Below are positions 30,210-38,594 of a stretch of 64,000 nucleotides of DNA, piece by piece. Positions within the stretch are counted from its first letter, which is position 1, and each line of letters begins with the position of its first letter. Origin of the DNA: Salinibacterium sp. SWN248 (GTDB lineage: Bacteria; Actinomycetota; Actinomycetes; Actinomycetales; Microbacteriaceae); contig NZ_JADYWW010000001.1 in the NCBI RefSeq assembly GCF_015864575.1, positions 744,001 to 808,000 of the forward strand, read 5' to 3'. A model generated the notes under the pieces. It searched no databases. It was not told the origin of the DNA and saw only the letters and a program-made list of their open reading frames with translations. A program made the position numbers and the translations under genes.

Positions 30210-31423
30210 TCGATCCAGCCCACCGTTACGCAGGTACCTTCGCCTGGTTCGGACTGCACGGTCGCGTACGCACCGGGTAGCGCCTTCACGCGGCCGAGGA
30301 TGCTCACCACGATGCCGAGGCGGTTGGTGGGAACCCTGTGCGGCTCAAAGCCTTGGCCATCGTCGGTCACCGTGATTTCGACTCGGTCAGAGTCGAGGCG
30401 TAACAGCACGCCCCGACTGACGGGCTCAACGGCCGCTGCCGCATGAACCACGCTGTTGCGCAAAGCTTCGACGGTGGCTTCGATGAGCGCACTCGCGATC
30501 GACGACGGGAGCGGCGCTCGACGGGTGCCCTCGACGACGAGAGCGGCGGCATCCGTGATCTCGCTGATCGACGATGTCAGCCCCTGAATTAGGTAGTCGA
30601 CATGGATGAGCTCGGGCACGCTCGCCGTGGCGTGCTTGAGTTCACTTAGCCGGGCGATGGTGCGGGCAGCCTGAACTCGGGTGGAGGTGGAAGCACTGCG
30701 GCCGGCACCCGCCGCCGCAAAGATGGTGGCGATTACTTCGTCGTGAACGAGGGCATCAAGGTGCGCCTGTTCTTCGCCTCGGGCGGTGAGGGCTGCGGCT
30801 CGCATGGTTGAGGTGCGGGCGGCGGTTGTGGCGACGTCCACTTCCCGTCCTGCCGTCATGGCGACGGTAGCTACCGCGGTGAAAGCGGCGCACACCGTGA
30901 TGGTGAAGAACGCATATTGGATAGCGAGAGAGACGTCAGCACCTCCGTCAGCAAGAATGCGGATCGGGGTTATCGCGAACGAGTTTCCGAGCAAAAACGC
31001 CCACGCTGCGGCAGGACGCCAGGCAATTGCTGCGGGGACGGTGCCGAGGGCGGTGAGCCCGACAGTCCACGGGGCCATCTCAGCGGGCATCGGTCCGTTG
31101 ATGAAAGCGGGAACCCAGCTGAGTACTGCCACCGTGAAGATCACGGCATATGCTCCGTGGAGAATGCGAAGCTGGTGCAGTGAGCTCCATGGGGCCACTG
31201 CCACCATCACCATCGGCGTTGCGAAGACCGCGATCCCGGCCACGAGCTGCCAATACGGGTAGGCATACTGCGCTTGATCGAAGAATGAACTGATGGTGAG
31301 CGCCAAGAAGAAGAGGGTTGCCGCCGCCAGCACGGTGGTCATGCTGCGCACGACCCCGAGTTCTGCGCCGTCCGCCGTGGGCGACAGGCGGGTGAAAGTG
31401 TTCACACTACGGCGGTCTGTCAT
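30206..31423 (-). CDS. Sensor histidine kinase (HPK7/DesK-like, membrane)
   Basis: 405 residues. About six membrane helices fall between residues 29 and 190. A coiled segment carries LVHDEVIA with the probable phospho-acceptor His227. The HATPase domain has an N-box (EALRNSVVHA, Asn323), a G1 box (TDDGQGF, 354-359) and a G2 box (PGEGT, 393-397). This fits kinases that pair with NarL/LuxR regulators. The signal is unknown. It is translationally coupled to the response regulator (ATGA overlap at 31420-31423) and to the pseudo-kinase, and is located next to the type IV pilus locus, which makes pilus genes plausible targets. Confidence 0.82.
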   Translation of the reverse strand: MTDRRSVNTFTRLSPTADGAELGVVRSMTTVLAAATLFFLALTISSFFDQAQYAYPYWQLVAGIAVFATPMVMVAVAPWSSLHQLRILHGAYAVIFTVAVLSWVPAFINGPMPAEMAPWTVGLTALGTVPAAIAWRPAAAWAFLLGNSFAITPIRILADGGADVSLAIQYAFFTITVCAAFTAVATVAMTAGREVDVATTAARTSTMRAAALTARGEEQAHLDALVHDEVIATIFAAAGAGRSASTSTRVQAARTIARLSELKHATASVPELIHVDYLIQGLTSSISEITDAAALVVEGTRRAPLPSSIASALIEATVEALRNSVVHAAAAVEPVSRGVLLRLDSDRVEITVTDDGQGFEPHRVPTNRLGIVVSILGRVKALPGAYATVQSEPGEGTCVTVGWIE

Positions 31424-32082
31424 GAGCTCGGTGGAGGCAGGATGCCGTCTTCGACTGCGCGCTTATAGAGGTCTACTTTGGTGTGGGCGGGGCGCCCCGC
31501 CATCGCGTACTTGTGGCGGATGCGGCGAACGTACTCTGCCACGGTGCTGGTGGAAAGCCCGGCACGGTGCGCGACCGCCACTGACTTATCTCCCGACGCA
31601 TAGTGGGCGAGCACCTCTTGCTCTTTCGGGCTCAGGCCGGCAGCAGGCAGCTCCGGATCGGAGTCGAGTGCGGCGGCCCAGTCCGTGGTGACGACGGGGT
31701 TACCGAGCGCGGCTTCGCGCACAGCATCCACAATGACGTCTCGCGATTCAGACTTGCGCACAATGCCAAGCACGCCAGCCCGGGATGCCGCCCGCACTTC
31801 AGAGGCGTTGTCTGCTGCGGTGAAGACCAGGACGTTGAGACCGCGCTCGCGCAGCCACGCGACGTTCTGTTCGACGGAGCTGCCGTCAGAGAGGCGCACG
31901 TCGAGCACGACAAGGTCGAGGAGATCAATAACCGACTCGAGCTCGGCCACGCTCGATGCGGAGGCGAGGAGCGTGATGTCGGAGCAGTGACCGAGAAGAG
32001 ACGCAAAGCCGAGCTGAACTGTTTCGTGGTCGTCCACATGTGCCACCCGGTAGGTGCGTGGCGGTTGATCCTGCGTTGTCAA
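31420..32082 (-). CDS. NarL/LuxR-family two-component response regulator
   Basis: 220 residues. The receiver domain has the acidic pair Asp17/Asp18 (VDDHE), phospho-acceptor Asp61 (VLDVRLSDG) and Lys110. The C-terminal LuxR helix-turn-helix spans about 150-200 (LSPKEQEVL...STSTVAEYVRRIRHKYA). The start is TTG at 32082 with GGGG six bases ahead. It lies first in a three-gene set with two sensors. Its upstream region carries a GTCCCCCAAAC word also present before the surface-protein operon, so the regulator may control that operon, the pilus genes and itself (inference). Confidence 0.88.
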   Translation of the reverse strand: MTTQDQPPRTYRVAHVDDHETVQLGFASLLGHCSDITLLASASSVAELESVIDLLDLVVLDVRLSDGSSVEQNVAWLRERGLNVLVFTAADNASEVRAASRAGVLGIVRKSESRDVIVDAVREAALGNPVVTTDWAAALDSDPELPAAGLSPKEQEVLAHYASGDKSVAVAHRAGLSTSTVAEYVRRIRHKYAMAGRPAHTKVDLYKRAVEDGILPPPSS

Positions 32083-32167
32083 TGGTGCCCCGTTCGGATC
32101 AGGGTAAGCGAGTGGTTGGCAAAGAATTTGCAGTTACCCCACACAAATCTACCGGAACTTTCAGTCT

Positions 32168-32181
32168 GTCCCCCAAACGGG
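32168..32181. promoter_or_regulatory. Candidate operator CCC[C/A]CAAAC[G/A]GG near the response-regulator start
   Basis: GTCCCCCAAACGGG. The first 11 bases are the exact reverse complement of 19385-19395 before the SipW operon, and the last 12 differ by one base from the reverse complement of a site before pilA (37904-37915). It stands ~86 bases upstream of the response regulator and ~85 upstream of the small Cys-rich gene, between the divergent pair. Confidence 0.4.
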
Positions 32182-32263
32182 TGTCATTGATAATGACGAC
32201 TGTCAGAAGTGGGCACCCAGTGACACGATCAGTCTGTAGGACTACCAAGGGGGCAGAAGGCTC

Positions 32264-32710
32264 GTGAATCGTCACGCCGTAAACGATCTGATCGACTGCT
32301 CGCTTCACCGTTGGTACCGCATGGTGTCGGAGTGGCGCAGCCCGGCTCCCGGAAGCGAAGCAGGATGCGTGGCTTGTCGCGAATCTGAATTTGCCACGGT
32401 GGACCGTCGCGGCCACTGGCCGCACGACCTCATCCACTCGTTCGTGGAAACTCTCGAACTTGTGACCTTTCAGCTGGCAGTCTCGATCCACGAAGAGCGT
32501 CACTGCCCCGGTACGGATGCGCGTTCGACGAAGCCGTGCTCGACCTGCCTGGCTGCGGCCCGGTCTACGGTGCAGGCCTGCGCTCACCGCCATGCGCAAG
32601 ACATCTCTGACGTAATGACGGAATGTGCGCTGCCGCGATTGGCTGTTTACGTCGAAAAAAACATCAATTTGGCACTTAATGCTGCGACTCGCGGCGAATG
32701 GGCTTCCTGA
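32264..32710 (+). CDS. Small cysteine/histidine-rich hypothetical protein
   Basis: 148 residues, GTG start, with a purine-rich AAGGGGGCAGAAGG before it. No family recognised. Eight cysteines include two CxxC pairs (35/38 and 92/95) plus His-rich stretches (His51, 54, 58, 76, 80), which suggests metal binding or redox chemistry. Helices predicted around 54-76 and 110-140 would bracket the second pair. It has no signal peptide. It lies between the divergent response regulator and pilB, transcribed toward pilB, so it may belong to pilus regulation. A longer frame on the other strand (32099-32812) looks less protein-like. Confidence 0.55.
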   Translation: MNRHAVNDLIDCSLHRWYRMVSEWRSPAPGSEAGCVACRESEFATVDRRGHWPHDLIHSFVETLELVTFQLAVSIHEERHCPGTDARSTKPCSTCLAAARSTVQACAHRHAQDISDVMTECALPRLAVYVEKNINLALNAATRGEWAS

Positions 32711-32722
32711 AACGTCCTGACT

Positions 32723-32739
32723 ACCCCTCACAAGTGGGG
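32723..32739. promoter_or_regulatory. Inverted-repeat element upstream of pilB
   Basis: ACCCCTCA-N5-GGGG, 64 bases before the pilB start. The same pattern with the same spacing occurs upstream of pilA (37867-37883). The CCCC/GGGG arms with an inner CAC/GTG make a dyad suited to a dimeric regulator. Confidence 0.5.
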
Positions 32740-32802
32740 CTAGTGGTGCAGATGTGAGTCGATTAGCGTTGGACTCCGCTAGGACCTTGGGGGGAGGCAC
32801 GC

Positions 32803-34476
32803 GTGACAACACTTGCTGAAGTATTGATTCTTCGCGGAATGATGCCGATTGAGAGCATTGATTCTGTAGGAACTTCGCACTCTGATGAGGAAGCCCTCGT
32901 CAGAAATCTACTCGACAGCGGAACAATTTCGCCGGCACAACTCGCGTCCGCGCGTGCTGCGCAGGCCGGAGTGCCGTTCGTTGAGCTCGTTGACTTTGCG
33001 GTTGACCACCAGGCTGTTGCGCTTGCACCGGCCTCGATTTGCCGCCGCCACGAGGTTTTGCCCATCGCGTTCAGCGAGGGATACCTCGTGCTCGCCATGG
33101 TTGACCCCGGCAACATCTTTGCCCTCGATGACATTCGTGCAGCTACCGGTCGCCAAGTGCGCACCGTCGTTGCTGAGCGCAGCGACCTCCAAGCAGCCCT
33201 CGACCGGTTCCACCGCGCTGATGGCGAACTCTCTAGCCTCTCCAGTGAACTTGAGCAAGAAGCGACCTCCACGGATGTCGCGCTCGCCTCGAACAACAAC
33301 GAGCCGACTGAAGACGACGCCCCTATTGTTCGCTTCGTGAACCTGCTGATTAGCCAGGGCATCCAAGACAAGGCGTCGGATATTCACATCGAGCCCGGTG
33401 AGCATGACCTCGGCGTCCGCTACCGTATTGACGGCGTTCTGCACGAAATGCAGCGAGCTCCGCGTCAGATTCAGAACGGTGTTATCTCGCGCCTCAAGAT
33501 CATGGCCGAGATGGACATCGCCGAGCGTCGCAAGCCTCAGGATGGCCGTATCTCGGTCATCCACGGTCAGAAGAAGATCGACCTTCGTGTCGCGACCCTG
33601 CCGACCGTGTACGGCGAAAAAGTCGTTATGCGTATTCTCGACAACTCGAACACGACGCTCGACCTCAGCCAGTTGTACCTGCTCGAGCACAACGCCAAGA
33701 TTTACAAAGAGGCGTACACGAAGCCGTACGGCATGATCCTCGTTACCGGTCCTACGGGTTCCGGTAAGTCGACGACGCTGTACACCACGCTTAATGCCGT
33801 TGCTCGCCCGGAGATCAACGTCATCACGGTTGAAGACCCGGTGGAGTACCGCATGGCGGGCATCAACCAGGTGCAGGTCAACCCGAAGGCGGGGCTCACG
33901 TTCGCGAGTGCGCTGCGCTCGATTCTGCGTTCTGACCCGGATGTTGTTCTCATCGGTGAGATCCGAGACCAAGAGACGGCACAGATTGCGATCGAAGCCG
34001 CGCTCACGGGCCACCTCGTGTTGAGCACCCTGCACACCAACGGCGCACCTGCCGCTATCACTCGTTTGATCGAGATGGACATCGAACCATTCTTGGTCGG
34101 GTCGGCCATCGACTGTGTCGTCGCTCAGCGACTTGCGCGACGCCTCTGCGATCGATGCAAGCAGCCTGCGGCTCACAACCCGCAGGATCTCGTGAACTTG
34201 AAGGTCGGCTTCAACCCAGAAGGTCCGATGCCGACCCTGTATGCACCTGTCGGGTGCACCGTGTGTTCCAAGACGGGATACCGCGGTCGAATTGCACTGC
34301 ACGAAGTGATGGCAGTGTCCGAAGAGATCGAACGTCTCGCTGTTGCTCGTTCGTCAAGCGCGGAAATTAGCCGCGTAGCGATCGAGCAGGGGATGCGCAC
34401 TCTGCGCATGGACGGTTGGGCGAAGGCTCAGCTGGGCTTGACGTCCATCGAAGAGATTTTGCGCGTCGTCGCATAA
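32803..34476 (+). CDS. pilB: Type IV pilus assembly ATPase PilB (GspE family)
   Basis: 557 residues, GTG start with GGGGGGAGG six bases upstream. An N-terminal MshEN-like domain (about 1-140) is joined to the N2 and RecA-like ATPase domains. Walker A GPTGSGKST is at 316-324, the Asp box (ITVEDPVEY) and Walker B (VVLIGEIRD) follow, and the His box (LSTLHTN) is present. A zinc-binding tetracysteine (Cys449, 452, 485, 488) is the PilB/GspE hallmark. It powers pilus extension at the cytoplasmic face with PilC. First of a pilB-pilT-pilC transcript. Confidence 0.96.
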   Translation: MTTLAEVLILRGMMPIESIDSVGTSHSDEEALVRNLLDSGTISPAQLASARAAQAGVPFVELVDFAVDHQAVALAPASICRRHEVLPIAFSEGYLVLAMVDPGNIFALDDIRAATGRQVRTVVAERSDLQAALDRFHRADGELSSLSSELEQEATSTDVALASNNNEPTEDDAPIVRFVNLLISQGIQDKASDIHIEPGEHDLGVRYRIDGVLHEMQRAPRQIQNGVISRLKIMAEMDIAERRKPQDGRISVIHGQKKIDLRVATLPTVYGEKVVMRILDNSNTTLDLSQLYLLEHNAKIYKEAYTKPYGMILVTGPTGSGKSTTLYTTLNAVARPEINVITVEDPVEYRMAGINQVQVNPKAGLTFASALRSILRSDPDVVLIGEIRDQETAQIAIEAALTGHLVLSTLHTNGAPAAITRLIEMDIEPFLVGSAIDCVVAQRLARRLCDRCKQPAAHNPQDLVNLKVGFNPEGPMPTLYAPVGCTVCSKTGYRGRIALHEVMAVSEEIERLAVARSSSAEISRVAIEQGMRTLRMDGWAKAQLGLTSIEEILRVVA

Positions 34477-34497
34477 GACGAAGTACCTGGGGGAATT

Positions 34498-36510
34498 ATG
34501 GCTAAGCGGATCTACGACATCCCGTCGCAATCGGTAGACGAAAGTTTGTTCACACCGAAGGGGCAGAGCGCACCGTCGGCTCAGAGTGTCCCTGCGGATG
34601 CTCCACCGCCCACACCAGGAACCAGTGTTCCCGGTGTTGGCAGCCCGCAGGCGTCAGCGGCATCGTCGTTCCCCGAGTGGGCGCAGACGGGTACTGCGCC
34701 GTCGGCTTCGGCCGCAACGGTGCCGGCATCGCCCCTTCCGACGATTCCACCGCCGTCTGGCTCGATCAAGAGCACCGACACATCTGCCGCTTCGGCACCT
34801 CCCGCACCGCCTGCCCCGCCTGCACCTGCAGCGCAGGCTCCGGCTGAGCCCGCCGCTACGCCATCAGCGGATGCCGCTGCCGAGGGTGGGCGTCGTGCAC
34901 GCCGCATGGCTACCGAACCGGTCACTTCGATCGACTCGCTCGACGAACTGTTCCGCCAGGCCGCCGCCGGCGCGATGTCTCAGACGTCGGCTGCGACCTC
35001 AGCCGCGGGTGCTTCGATGCCGGTGCCAGAGGCTGCACCTGTTGCCGAGGCTCCGCCTGCAGCACCCGTTCCGTCGCCGACAGCTGCCGAGGTTCCGTAC
35101 TTCACGGAGGACTCCTCCGGCGCCGGCGATAGCCCGACCGAAGTTCTGAACGAGGTCCCGTTGGATCCACCCACGATGGCATTCCCGCCACCGTCGGCTG
35201 CTGCCCAGGGAGGCCTTCTGGATCTCCCGGACGCCGCGCCTGAGGTTGATGGGGCGCTGAACTTCCCGCCGCCCGGAGTGGACGAGGGGCTCTTGAGCTT
35301 CACGAGTGGTTTCGGTGCTGCCGAGCCAACAGCTTCGCGTGAGTCACAGCTGCTTGCTGTTCCAGAGATCGTCGAAGAAGCGCGCGAACCGCGCCCTGAC
35401 ATGGAACTCACGGCGCGTGAAGGGTCGAGCCCTGAACTGCTCGACGCGCTCAAAGAAGTCGTCTACACCGGCGCTTCTGACCTCCACATTTCCTCTGGTG
35501 CTGTTCCCATGATCCGTGTGGATGGTGGGCTGCAGCCGTTGAAGGGAATGGGTGAGTGGGATAAGGACCGCACTCGCGAGGCACTCTTCAGCATCCTGGA
35601 CGCAAAGCAAGAAGAACAGTTCCTTGAAGTACTTGAGCTCGACTTTGCTTTCGAACTGTCTGAAGCTGCTCGTTTCCGCGTGAACTTCTACATGGATCGC
35701 GGAAATCTTGGAGCGGCCTTCCGAATCATTCCTACCGAGATCAAGCAGCTCAAGGATCTCGGTATCCAGGAGTCCGTGGGCAAGTTTGCTGGCCTGCCGC
35801 GTGGACTCGTTCTCGTGACAGGGCCGACCGGTTCGGGTAAGTCGACGACGCTCGCCGCGTTGATCGACCTCGTCAACCGCACCCGTGCTGACCATATCGT
35901 TACGGTCGAAGACCCGATCGAGTTCTTGCACGGCAACCAGAAGTCACTCGTCAACCAGCGTGAAGTTGGCCGCGATACTCACTCCTTTACGGCAGCGTTG
36001 AAGCACGTTCTGCGTCAAGACCCCGATGTCATTCTGATTGGTGAGCTTCGAGACCTTGAGACGATCTCCATTGCGCTCACCGCAGCAGAGACCGGTCACC
36101 TTGTGTTCGCAACCCTGCACACGCAGGATGCTGCTCAAACCGTTGACCGCATCATCGACGTCTTCCCGCCGCACCAGCAGGGCCAGGTCCGTACGCAGCT
36201 TGCGGCCGTGCTGCAGGGCATCGTCTGCCAGACGCTCGTGCGTCGAGCGACAGGCAAGGGACGTGTGGCGGCGACGGAAGTTCTCACCATGACTCCTGCT
36301 ATCGGAAACCTCATTCGTGAGGGCAAGATCTACCAAATTCCGTCGGCGATGCAGGCGGGTCGGAGTGGCGGTATGCACACGATGGACCAGCACCTTGCCG
36401 GTCTGGCTAAGTCGGGCGCTATCACCGAAGAAGCCGCACTTGCAAAGTCGCATGACCCTGAGGGCATGCATCGATTGATGAGCGATAGCTCGACGAGAGT
36501 ACCCAACTAA
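34498..36510 (+). CDS. pilT: PilT-type retraction ATPase with long disordered N-terminal extension
   Basis: 670 residues, almost twice the usual PilT length. Residues ~305-670 are a complete PilT: ASDLHISSG, Walker A GPTGSGKST (442-450), VEDPIEF, VILIGELRD, and FATLHTQDA. The family's AIRNLIRE motif reads AIGNLIRE (about 601-608), with Gly for the first Arg. Residues 1-305 are Pro/Ala/Ser-rich with acidic patches and no known fold, a likely tether or protein-interaction region. The start ATG at 34498 follows GGGGGAATT. It drives pilus disassembly. The stop overlaps the pilC start (TAATG). Confidence 0.94.
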   Translation: MAKRIYDIPSQSVDESLFTPKGQSAPSAQSVPADAPPPTPGTSVPGVGSPQASAASSFPEWAQTGTAPSASAATVPASPLPTIPPPSGSIKSTDTSAASAPPAPPAPPAPAAQAPAEPAATPSADAAAEGGRRARRMATEPVTSIDSLDELFRQAAAGAMSQTSAATSAAGASMPVPEAAPVAEAPPAAPVPSPTAAEVPYFTEDSSGAGDSPTEVLNEVPLDPPTMAFPPPSAAAQGGLLDLPDAAPEVDGALNFPPPGVDEGLLSFTSGFGAAEPTASRESQLLAVPEIVEEAREPRPDMELTAREGSSPELLDALKEVVYTGASDLHISSGAVPMIRVDGGLQPLKGMGEWDKDRTREALFSILDAKQEEQFLEVLELDFAFELSEAARFRVNFYMDRGNLGAAFRIIPTEIKQLKDLGIQESVGKFAGLPRGLVLVTGPTGSGKSTTLAALIDLVNRTRADHIVTVEDPIEFLHGNQKSLVNQREVGRDTHSFTAALKHVLRQDPDVILIGELRDLETISIALTAAETGHLVFATLHTQDAAQTVDRIIDVFPPHQQGQVRTQLAAVLQGIVCQTLVRRATGKGRVAATEVLTMTPAIGNLIREGKIYQIPSAMQAGRSGGMHTMDQHLAGLAKSGAITEEAALAKSHDPEGMHRLMSDSSTRVPN

Positions 36511-37751
36511 TGGCTGCACCTTCTTCCACCACCAAGTCGTATGAATACAAGGCTCGTGACCACTCGGGCAAGGTCGTCAAAGGCCGGATCGACGCCTCGA
36601 GCGAGAACGCCGTGCTCACCCGCTTACGCTCGATGGAGATCAGCCCGATCTCGGTCACAGAAGCAGGCGCCGGCACTGGACTGAACAAGGAGATCAATAT
36701 CTCCTTCTTCCAGAAGGGTGTTGGTCTTGATGATCTCGCAGTGATGAGCCGTCAGATGTCAACGATGATCTCCTCGGGTCTCTCTTTGATCCGCGCGCTC
36801 GTCATTTTGTCGGAGCAAACCGAGAACCCGACCCTGGCTAAAGCCTTGGCTGAGATTCGCCAGGATGTCGAAACCGGTGGCACGCTCTCGGACGCGTTCG
36901 CGAAGCACGGCACTGTCTTCCCGCCGATCATGATCCACCTCGTTCGCGCGGGTGAAACCGGCGGGTTCCTCGACAACGCACTTGAGTCGATCGCTAACAA
37001 CTTCGAGGGTGAGGTTAAACTTCGCGGAACTATTAAGTCGGCGCTGACCTACCCCGTCGTGGTGCTGATCATGGCTATTGCGGCTGTCGTCGGCATGCTG
37101 CTCTTCATCGTTCCGGTCTTTGAACAGATGTTCGCGGACCTCGGCGGTGAACTCCCGCTGCTCACCCAGATGCTGGTGTGGATGTCGGATGCTATGACGA
37201 TCGTCGCACCGATCTTGGTCATCGGAGGGATAGCCTTCAGCGTCTGGTGGGGCAAGAACAAGCACACCGAACGAGTGCGTAAATTCCTTGATCCTTGGAA
37301 GTTGCGGATGCCGGTCTTCGGCCCACTGTTCCGCAAGGTTTCCATCTCACGTTTTACCCGCAACTTCGGCACCATGCTCGGCGCCGGCGTGCCTATTCTT
37401 CAGGCACTTTCGATCGTGGGAGAGACCTCGGGCAACTATGTGATCGAGGAAGCTCTGCGCCGGGTCGCGGATGCTGTTCGCTCGGGTCAGTCGGTTTCGG
37501 CCCCTCTCGCAAAGGAGTCGGTGTTCCCGTCGATGGTGACCCAGATGGTCGCCGTGGGTGAGGACTCCGGTTCGATGGAGGTCATGCTGTCGAAGATCGC
37601 TGACTTCTATGACGATGAGGTTCAGAAGACTACGGAACAGCTCACAGCGCTCATTGAGCCTCTCATGATTGGCGTGATCGGTGCGATCGTTGGCGTCATG
37701 GTTATCGCCCTGTACATGCCCATCTTCGCAATCTTCGATCAGATTAATTAG
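36510..37751 (+). CDS. pilC: Type IV pilus inner-membrane platform protein PilC (GspF family)
   Basis: 413 residues with two GspF domains. The first (about 75-195) begins LAVMSRQMSTMISSGLSLIRAL, and the second (about 277-400) begins SRFTRNFGTMLGAGVPILQAL. Three transmembrane helices lie near 175-200, 225-250 and 375-405. It is the membrane base on which PilB and PilT act. It overlaps pilT by one base and ends the first pilus transcript at a strong terminator. Confidence 0.96.
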   Translation: MAAPSSTTKSYEYKARDHSGKVVKGRIDASSENAVLTRLRSMEISPISVTEAGAGTGLNKEINISFFQKGVGLDDLAVMSRQMSTMISSGLSLIRALVILSEQTENPTLAKALAEIRQDVETGGTLSDAFAKHGTVFPPIMIHLVRAGETGGFLDNALESIANNFEGEVKLRGTIKSALTYPVVVLIMAIAAVVGMLLFIVPVFEQMFADLGGELPLLTQMLVWMSDAMTIVAPILVIGGIAFSVWWGKNKHTERVRKFLDPWKLRMPVFGPLFRKVSISRFTRNFGTMLGAGVPILQALSIVGETSGNYVIEEALRRVADAVRSGQSVSAPLAKESVFPSMVTQMVAVGEDSGSMEVMLSKIADFYDDEVQKTTEQLTALIEPLMIGVIGAIVGVMVIALYMPIFAIFDQIN

Positions 37752-37769
37752 CGCCTAGCAGCCCCAGGC

Positions 37770-37812
37770 GGGGGCATCGCGACCCGAGTCGCGGTGCCCC
37801 CGTTTGGTCTTT
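37770..37812 (+). terminator. Terminator after pilC
   Basis: GGGGGCATCGCGAC, loop CCGA, GTCGCGGTGCCCCC (37770-37801) followed by a T-rich tail GTTTGGTCTTT. It separates pilB-pilT-pilC from the pilin gene. Confidence 0.85.
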
Positions 37813-37866
37813 AACAGGCGCTCTTACCCGCGAACGGGGCGCATATTGTGGTTCGACGCGCTTGTG

Positions 37867-37916
37867 ACCCCTCAGACTGGGGGCGTGATTCGGGCAGTTC
37901 ACCCCCGTTTGTGGGA
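37867..37916. promoter_or_regulatory. Operator-like elements upstream of pilA
   Basis: Two G/C-rich elements lie 107-156 bases before pilA. ACCCCTCA-N5-GGGG (37867-37883) repeats the element before pilB. CCCCCGTTTGTGGGA (37902-37916) resembles, in inverted form, the words near the response regulator and the SipW operon. The 216-base gap also has a T-rich, G-rich stretch (37945-37990). No confident -35/-10 pair was found. Confidence 0.45.
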
Positions 37917-38022
37917 TTCTCAGGTAGCCCACATGTTGAGAGTATTTTTTGTGGGGGGCTGAGAAGCTAATTTTTTCTGGGGGCCCCTGTCCAAGATCCG
38001 AACCACAGACAGGAAATCCAAA

Positions 38023-38454
38023 ATGATTGCACGTTTGAATGACGCACTGCGCAGCAAGCGCTCCGACCTCGAGAACGACCAGAAGGGCTTCACCCTTGTT
38101 GAGCTCCTCGTTGTTGTTCTGATCATCGGCATCCTCGCCGCGATCGCTATCCCCTTCTTCCTCAACCAGCGCCAGGGCGCTTGGGAATCACAGGTCAAGT
38201 CGGATATCGCCAACTCCGTTATCGCAGCAGAAACCTTCGCTGTGAGCAACAACGGTTCGTTCACTGGTCTCGACGAAGATGCACTCGTAGCCAACGGATA
38301 CAAGCAGACTCCGCGAGTTGTCCTGGACAGCGTTGCAATCACTGACGCAACGTCATACGTTTTGACCTTCTCTCACGAGGACTACGTCGACGAGACCTGG
38401 GTCTACACCAGCTCCAACGGAACAACCGTATTCTCCGGTGACCCGACTCCGTAA
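38023..38454 (+). CDS. pilA: Type IV major pilin
   Basis: A 143-residue prepilin. The 22-residue basic leader ends in KG and is cleaved before Phe23: G/FTLVELLVVVLIIGILAAIAIP, given here as FTLVELLVV followed by LIIGILAAIAIP, with the assembly Glu at mature +5 (Glu27). The C-terminal domain is small and has no cysteines, unlike many Gram-negative pilins. It stands alone between two terminators, with AGGAAATCC as ribosome site, which suits separate high expression of the main subunit. Confidence 0.95.
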   Translation: MIARLNDALRSKRSDLENDQKGFTLVELLVVVLIIGILAAIAIPFFLNQRQGAWESQVKSDIANSVIAAETFAVSNNGSFTGLDEDALVANGYKQTPRVVLDSVAITDATSYVLTFSHEDYVDETWVYTSSNGTTVFSGDPTP

Positions 38455-38472
38455 CCCTTAGCTAGACCGTGA

Positions 38473-38505
38473 ACGGGGCGTCGCCAAGCGGCGGCGCCCC
38501 GTTTT
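38473..38505 (+). terminator. Terminator after pilA
   Basis: ACGGGGCG-T-CGCC, loop AAGC, GGCG-G-CGCCCCGT then TTT. It ends the pilA message and probably allows limited read-through into the minor-pilin genes. Confidence 0.85.
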
Positions 38506-38594
38506 CACACCTCGAGAGTGATCGCTCTCACCGGGAGAACCGATCTCCCCAGAACGACTTTCATACCCTTAACACCCGCAAGAAAGGGCTCATC

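Noticed and set aside
32099-32812. A 237-codon frame opposite the Cys-rich small protein
   Set aside because: It spans two intergenic regions and the pilB ribosome site and has no recognisable pattern; the plus-strand frame is better supported.
34586-35149. An Arg/Leu/Pro-rich alternative frame inside the PilT extension
   Set aside because: Low-complexity shadow of the Pro/Ala-rich coding frame, without start signals.
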